From Galeruca laticollis (Eukaryota > Arthropoda > Insecta > Coleoptera > Chrysomelidae): 64,000 nt of DNA. The stretch covers positions 106,110,270-106,174,269 of the forward strand of contig OY998180.1 of assembly GCA_963921935.1 (NCBI GenBank). The letters run 5' to 3'. Shown here piece by piece: positions 52,301-58,300 of this stretch (the stretch's first letter is position 1; each line of letters begins with the position of its first letter). The notes beneath the pieces are model-generated. The model ran no database searches and was not told where the DNA came from. It worked only from the letters and a program-made list of their open reading frames with translations. The translations under genes and the position numbers were made by a program.

Positions 52301-55300
52301 AAACGTATTCATGCTAGCGGGAGACAGACAACCTAGATGCGACTACTGTCGATCCAGGTTGACAGTAAAACATATATCATAGATTGCCCTCAATATGATG
52401 TAATGAGACAAAGACTTGCCCTACCGAATGATATTCAAACGTGCCTGAAAGTCTAATGGAATGCATTGAAAAAGGTTTTGCAGTTCTTAAAAGAAACAGG
52501 AATATACTCGAAACTGTGACATGCATTCTTACATGTGGTTACATATGCGTATAAGGCTAATAACCTCAGAAGTCGATGCCTTAGAAAAAAAATTGACCCC
52601 CTTTTCTCCATGTGCTCTTATATAGAAGTAAAACTGGACATTAAATAAACTATTTGATGTACCCAGCACATGACTTCACCTTATGTAACGAAGCATCCAA
52701 CATTTTTTTTAATACTTTACTTGAAATTTCTTTAATAACCAAAATATCATAAAACTGAACAAAAAAATGAATTCCTCCCCCCCCCCCAGGGTACTGCATA
52801 ATTTTTTGGTCAGGACCGCAACCTTTTTGAAAAATTTGTAACATGTCCGTTACAAAATTCTATAATTACGAAACTATGTTATATATCGATTCCTTTCTTA
52901 CCATTCGATAGAGGAAAGATGCATCTCAATTACTTACCATATGGTTTAAATGTTGATTTTCTTGTTTTGCATTGTTTTTGTAAATTTTCTTTCACATTCG
53001 TAAAAGACAAATGGATACGATATGGACACATAAAGAAGGTGAATGGTTTATTCCATTGCAGATAAGGTGGATAAGAGTGCAAATGTAACGGCTGTTATTT
53101 AAAGAAAAATATTAAGATAAACGGGTCAGTATGTTGATTTAGTGAAAAAATTTCAAGAGACTGGAAATGTAGCTAATAAAATAAGAGCGCAAATAGACCG
53201 CCTGCAGTTAATGACGCTAGTCAAGTTACAGTTTTGGGACATGTTCATCTAGAGCCTACATTAAGTACATGGCAATTAGCATCTATGTCTAGGATCAATC
53301 TAACTAGCATCCAAACGATTTTGAAGAAGAACAAATTCCATTAGTATAAAATACATTTAGTGCAGGAACTTAATAACGATGTTTATGACCGCCATTTGCA
53401 ATTCTGCGAAATAAAGAGTGAGCGAGTAGCAAACAATCCCGTTTCTTTTTAATATCCGTTTCTCCGATGAATGCAGCTTTTTTATGAACGGTACTGTAAA
53501 ATGTCATAATTGCCGCTACTGATTCAAACCCAAAACTTTTGCAGGCGCTGCGTACACAGCAACCGCAAAAATGAAATGTATGGGCTGGCCTTTTTGGTTA
53601 CCGGCTGGTGGGTCCGTATTTTTTACCTGGTAATTTGACTGACAAAATTTATTTGCAGTTATTGAAAGATGCTATTGACTCTACCTTGACCGAGAATATT
53701 GAAAATTACCAACAGTATAGTTAAGATCATTTAATGTTTCAACAGAACGGTGCTTCTCCGCATTAAGCTTTGATTGTTCGTCAGTATTTAGACCAACATT
53801 TTCCACAGCACTGGATTGGGAGAAGAGGTAACATTGAACGGCCTCCACGGTTACCAGATTTGTCGCCTCTTTATTTTTTGTGGGGATACCTCAAAAGTAA
53901 AATCTACAAAACACAACCAGCCTCTTTAGAAGGTTTGCGACAAAGAATTGTCGAGGAGTGCCATCGAATCTCCTGGGAATGTGCGAGAACGTTTCGAACA
54001 ACATATTTATTATTGTGTGGACGCGGGTGGTCATCAATTTGAACATTTAATTTAAACTTTAAAATGTAATTTATTAAAAAGGATTAGGCCGAATTTTAAA
54101 ATTTAAAGACTGTTGTAAAGAGAATTGAAAAGGCTTTAAAATGATACCTTACTCGGCCCCTAATGCCATTTAAATATACTGAGTAGCGAAGTCAATACCG
54201 AAAAAATAGTGTCTGCCTTTGATCAAAAATCGACGGGTCTCTGCGTTTTTTTTATAACGTTGATGCAGTGCCTGTGTGTGTGTGTGTGGGGGGGGGTTGT
54301 GATATTGACTGTGGATCCTAATGGTTCCATTAGCCTAACCAATTGTTTGACTTACTATAGTTTTACCATACATTAATAGTTGTTAGCTCAAAGAACAATG
54401 GACTGTAGATTTATTTAATTATGCAGTTAGCGAATCGACAACATATACAATAAACTCTAATTTAAATGTACTTATCAAAGAGCCGGTGTCTGCAATTCAC
54501 TATGAGTTTTCACAATCGATCGTTTGACTTATAGTGGATTATAGTCGAAAGTCGTGGCCTTTGTGACACTAAATAAAGTTTATTACAATGTCTATATTTG
54601 CGAATAAATGGGTGAAACAAATAAAAGAACTTGACACACGTCGCGGTTTTAACTGATTTTGCGGTTTCACACTGAGAGAATTAAAGAGTTATTTTTGAAC
54701 GAACTGTTCCTCAGCGAAAACGTTAACGTTAATGACTAGAATTAAAAACTAGCCCTTCATCAAAATGTACAAGAACTCAGTTTTGAAATTTAATGAAAAT
54801 AATCCATGAGCGGCGCGTCGAATTTTATCGAAACTAAGAGGGTGGCGCGAACTATAGTTTTTACATCTAATTTATACAATAATTCGAAATATATACGTTT
54901 TATAATACAATACCATAAGTTACTTAAATCCTATTTTTTTTCTTTTTTTTTCTATGGGATTACACAGGGATACTTTTCACGCTAAGGTGCCTTTCATAGC
55001 GACTTTACAACACACATAACGGGCAACGGATAGAAGGTAACATATATAACATGAGAATAGACACGGGGAACCAAGCTAAAATTATCTATTCTAAATCACA
55101 TTCATTTTTTCCGTTTGGATTTAATTAATATATAAGATACACTTAAGATACTCAAATTCTTAAACCCAAATTGCGAATATGTTGATAAATCAATTTATAA
55201 ATTTCCATATTATTTGAGGTTATTAATTCATATAAATTCATTGATCGTTCTAAAGATTTATATTTACTAAACTTATTCATAAACTGATCAATAATTCTCC

Positions 55301-58300
55301 GATTCAGTTCACATCCTAATATTTTGTGTTCTACTGTGCCATCTTCAATATTAATCTTGCATAAATGAAATGGGACCAACGTGTGGTTAAATCTAATTAT
55401 AGATATAGTTCTTACCAAATCTTTGTTGGAATCTCTGTATTTCACCATCCATTTAGCTATACTTTTATTTTTTAATATCAGAAAAAGATCTCCTAGACTA
55501 AGTGGATAGTTTAAAGTCTGATTACTTTGTAATGATTCTTTGGCTAATATGTCCACTTTTTCATTATGAATTACTCCACAGTGAGCTTTAACCCAAACAA
55601 ATTTAATCTGTTTATCTTCCTGTTCTAGATCTATAACGATATTTATTATGTCTTTAAGTATATAATTCAATTTATCTTTACTAGAGAGATGTTTAAGTTT
55701 TTGATAGTCAATTTGGTTTTTACATTGGTAATTTTATTGATTCGGAATAATTTTCGTTTGGATCCCAGAAAGCACAGGAAGCATCCTTTCCTTTTTTTGA
55801 TGCATCGGTAAATATTAAGTGATAATTAGGATATTTGTATTTTACATCTGATGTAAAAAGTAGGTCTGGGGTATAGAGAATAATCTCTCAAATAATCTAC
55901 CTTGATTTCAGTTATTATCGTTAAATTTGTTTGGTATAAGGGAATCACATCATCTTTATACATATGTTCTACGAGTTCTAGGCATTCTGCATATGATTCA
56001 CACATTAATAAGGATTTGTTTCCTCCAATATTCACAGGTTAAATCGTATACATACAGTTTGTGTACTTTATTAACTAGGCTACTGTTTTTGGACATTATT
56101 TTCATGAGGAACTTACTACTTAAAAATTCTCTCCTAATGTTAAGTGGCATCTCACAACATTCGACATATAAGTTAGAGATAGGTGTACTCTTTAAGGCCC
56201 CTATTGCTAGTCTTAAACATTTATTTGTCACAATGTCTAACTTCTTTAGATGGGTTGCAGCTGCTTGTGAATACAATATAGATCCGTAGTCAAATATGGA
56301 TCTTATGTATGACCTGTATAGTAGTAGAGATATTTCTGGGTCTGCTCCCCAGTTGTAGGAGCTTACAGCCCTTAAAATATTCAAGCCTTTTTCACATTTC
56401 TTCAATATGTTCTCTATATGTTCTTTCCATAGAAGTTTTCGGTCCATTGTCACACCTAAGTAAGTTACACTTTGACAGTATTCTGTAACATGATTTCATT
56501 TGGAATTGTTCTTTTTCTACTAAAAATACATGCCTTGGTTTTTATCAAGGATATATTCAGTCCTTTTTGAAAACACCAATCTTCAAGTATTCCAAAAAAA
56601 TTACTCAGGTAATTGCATCCATCCTGTATATCACAATTGTAAACATAATCACAGATATCATCAGCAAACTCCAACACTGTGACTTCATTACACCGGTTCA
56701 CCAAATTTTCCAAATCATAGGTATATATAACGTACAGAAAAGGACTTAAAATACTGCCCTGGGGTATGCCCAGGGAGGCTGTTCTGGGTCCTGTAATCTC
56801 TTGATCTATTTTGATAGATATAGTTCTATTAATATATAGTTTGATAATTCCCTGAGAAAATGTGTGGCTAAATCCGATTTGTATCATTTGCTGGTATAAA
56901 ATTCGTAGGTTCACATTATCATAAGCTCCTTCAATATCTACAAAAACAGCAATAACTGACTTGTTTTTTGAAAATGATACATTTGCATCTATTACAAGAT
57001 GAGATAGATTTTCTATCGTGGAGTGGAATTTTCTAAAACCAAACTATTATTTTGGTAGCTTCTTGTTTGCTTCAAGCCACTGTTTCATTCTTGTCTTAAC
57101 CATGCGTTCAAATGTTTTCAGTATATAGGAAGCTAATGATATTCCCCTATATGATTCTGAAACTTCTGGATTTTTGTGTGGTTTTAGGATAGGAATAATG
57201 ATATATTTTTTCCAATCTTCTGGATAGGATCCACTTTCCCATATATTATTTATTATTTACAACAAAATAATGGATATTATCTACTTCAGGAGCTGTGTTT
57301 TTGTGTGATCTGAAACTGTCTCTAAGTTCGCTTATAGAAAATTTTCTGCATAATTGATCTCCTGTATCATCGACAATATCTTCTTTTACTTGTAGTATGC
57401 CATTCATATCTTCTTCTGCCCACTGTGGTGTTATCTTATTTATAAAATCAGTTGGCCATTTTCCGGGGCTTAGTCTACTTATTGGTTTGGTATATGTGTT
57501 TTTAAGTCTGTCCATATTTCTTTAATAGGCGATTTTTTATTTAATTTAGAGCAAAATAATCTCCAAGATTCCCTCTTGCGTTTTTTTATAACTTTTTTCG
57601 TTATAGCAATCATTTTTTTCAAATGAATGTAATTTTCCAAATTTGATATTTGTGTAAAATGCAAAAGGGCTTCTTTTTGATTTTTTAATGAAATATCACA
57701 TTCTTGATTCCACCAATGTTTATTAAATTTTTGGTTGACTACTTTTTTCTTTTTGGGTATGGAATATTCTGCTGCTTGATTTAGTTCATTTATAAATTCA
57801 TTGTAATATGTAATATTTTTTCTAGATGTGCCATAATCCATACGTTCAGAGAAAAGTGGCCAGTTGGCTTTGTTGAGGTTCCATCTTTTTGAATCTGTAA
57901 TTTTATTAGGTAGTTCCAACTGTACTTCTACAAGTATAGGGAAGCGGTCTGAGCCTAATGTCATTTGTTGCGCATGCCATTTGCATAACGTAGCTATATC
58001 TGGTGTTACTATGGTAAGATCGACAGCCGATTTATTTATTTGGTTAGGTGTTGGCATTAAAGTTTGATCACCGTTGTTAAGAAATATTAAATTTACATTT
58101 TCTATTGCTGCAAGTAGGTTTACTTCTGCTCTATCAGTAATATCACAACCCCACCCATTATGGTGACAATTTAAGTCACCTGCTACTACAAATGGTTTTT
58201 CCAAACTATCAAAAAATTGTGTCCATTCTCTCTCAGATATATTCAATCTCGATTTTGCATATACTGAATAAAAGTTTATTTTCATTGATCTATTTATTTT

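Larger units (their letters stand above)
47362..52586 (+). mobile_element. I-like non-LTR retrotransposon (COG1 intron 12, sense)
   Basis: Starts with a C-run then CTCAAGGAGCTGTGGAACC, followed by a 220-bp leader, ORF1 (47584-49008) and ORF2 (49142 to about 52560). AAAAATTGA occurs right before the start (47353-47361) and right after the end (52587-52595), a likely target duplication, and CCCCC follows both copies. ORF2 has an RNase H domain, so it belongs to the I/LOA side of LINEs. There is no long poly(A) tail. Confidence 0.82.

Noticed and set aside
54260..54300. (TG)n and G-run microsatellite
   Set aside because: Ordinary simple repeat.
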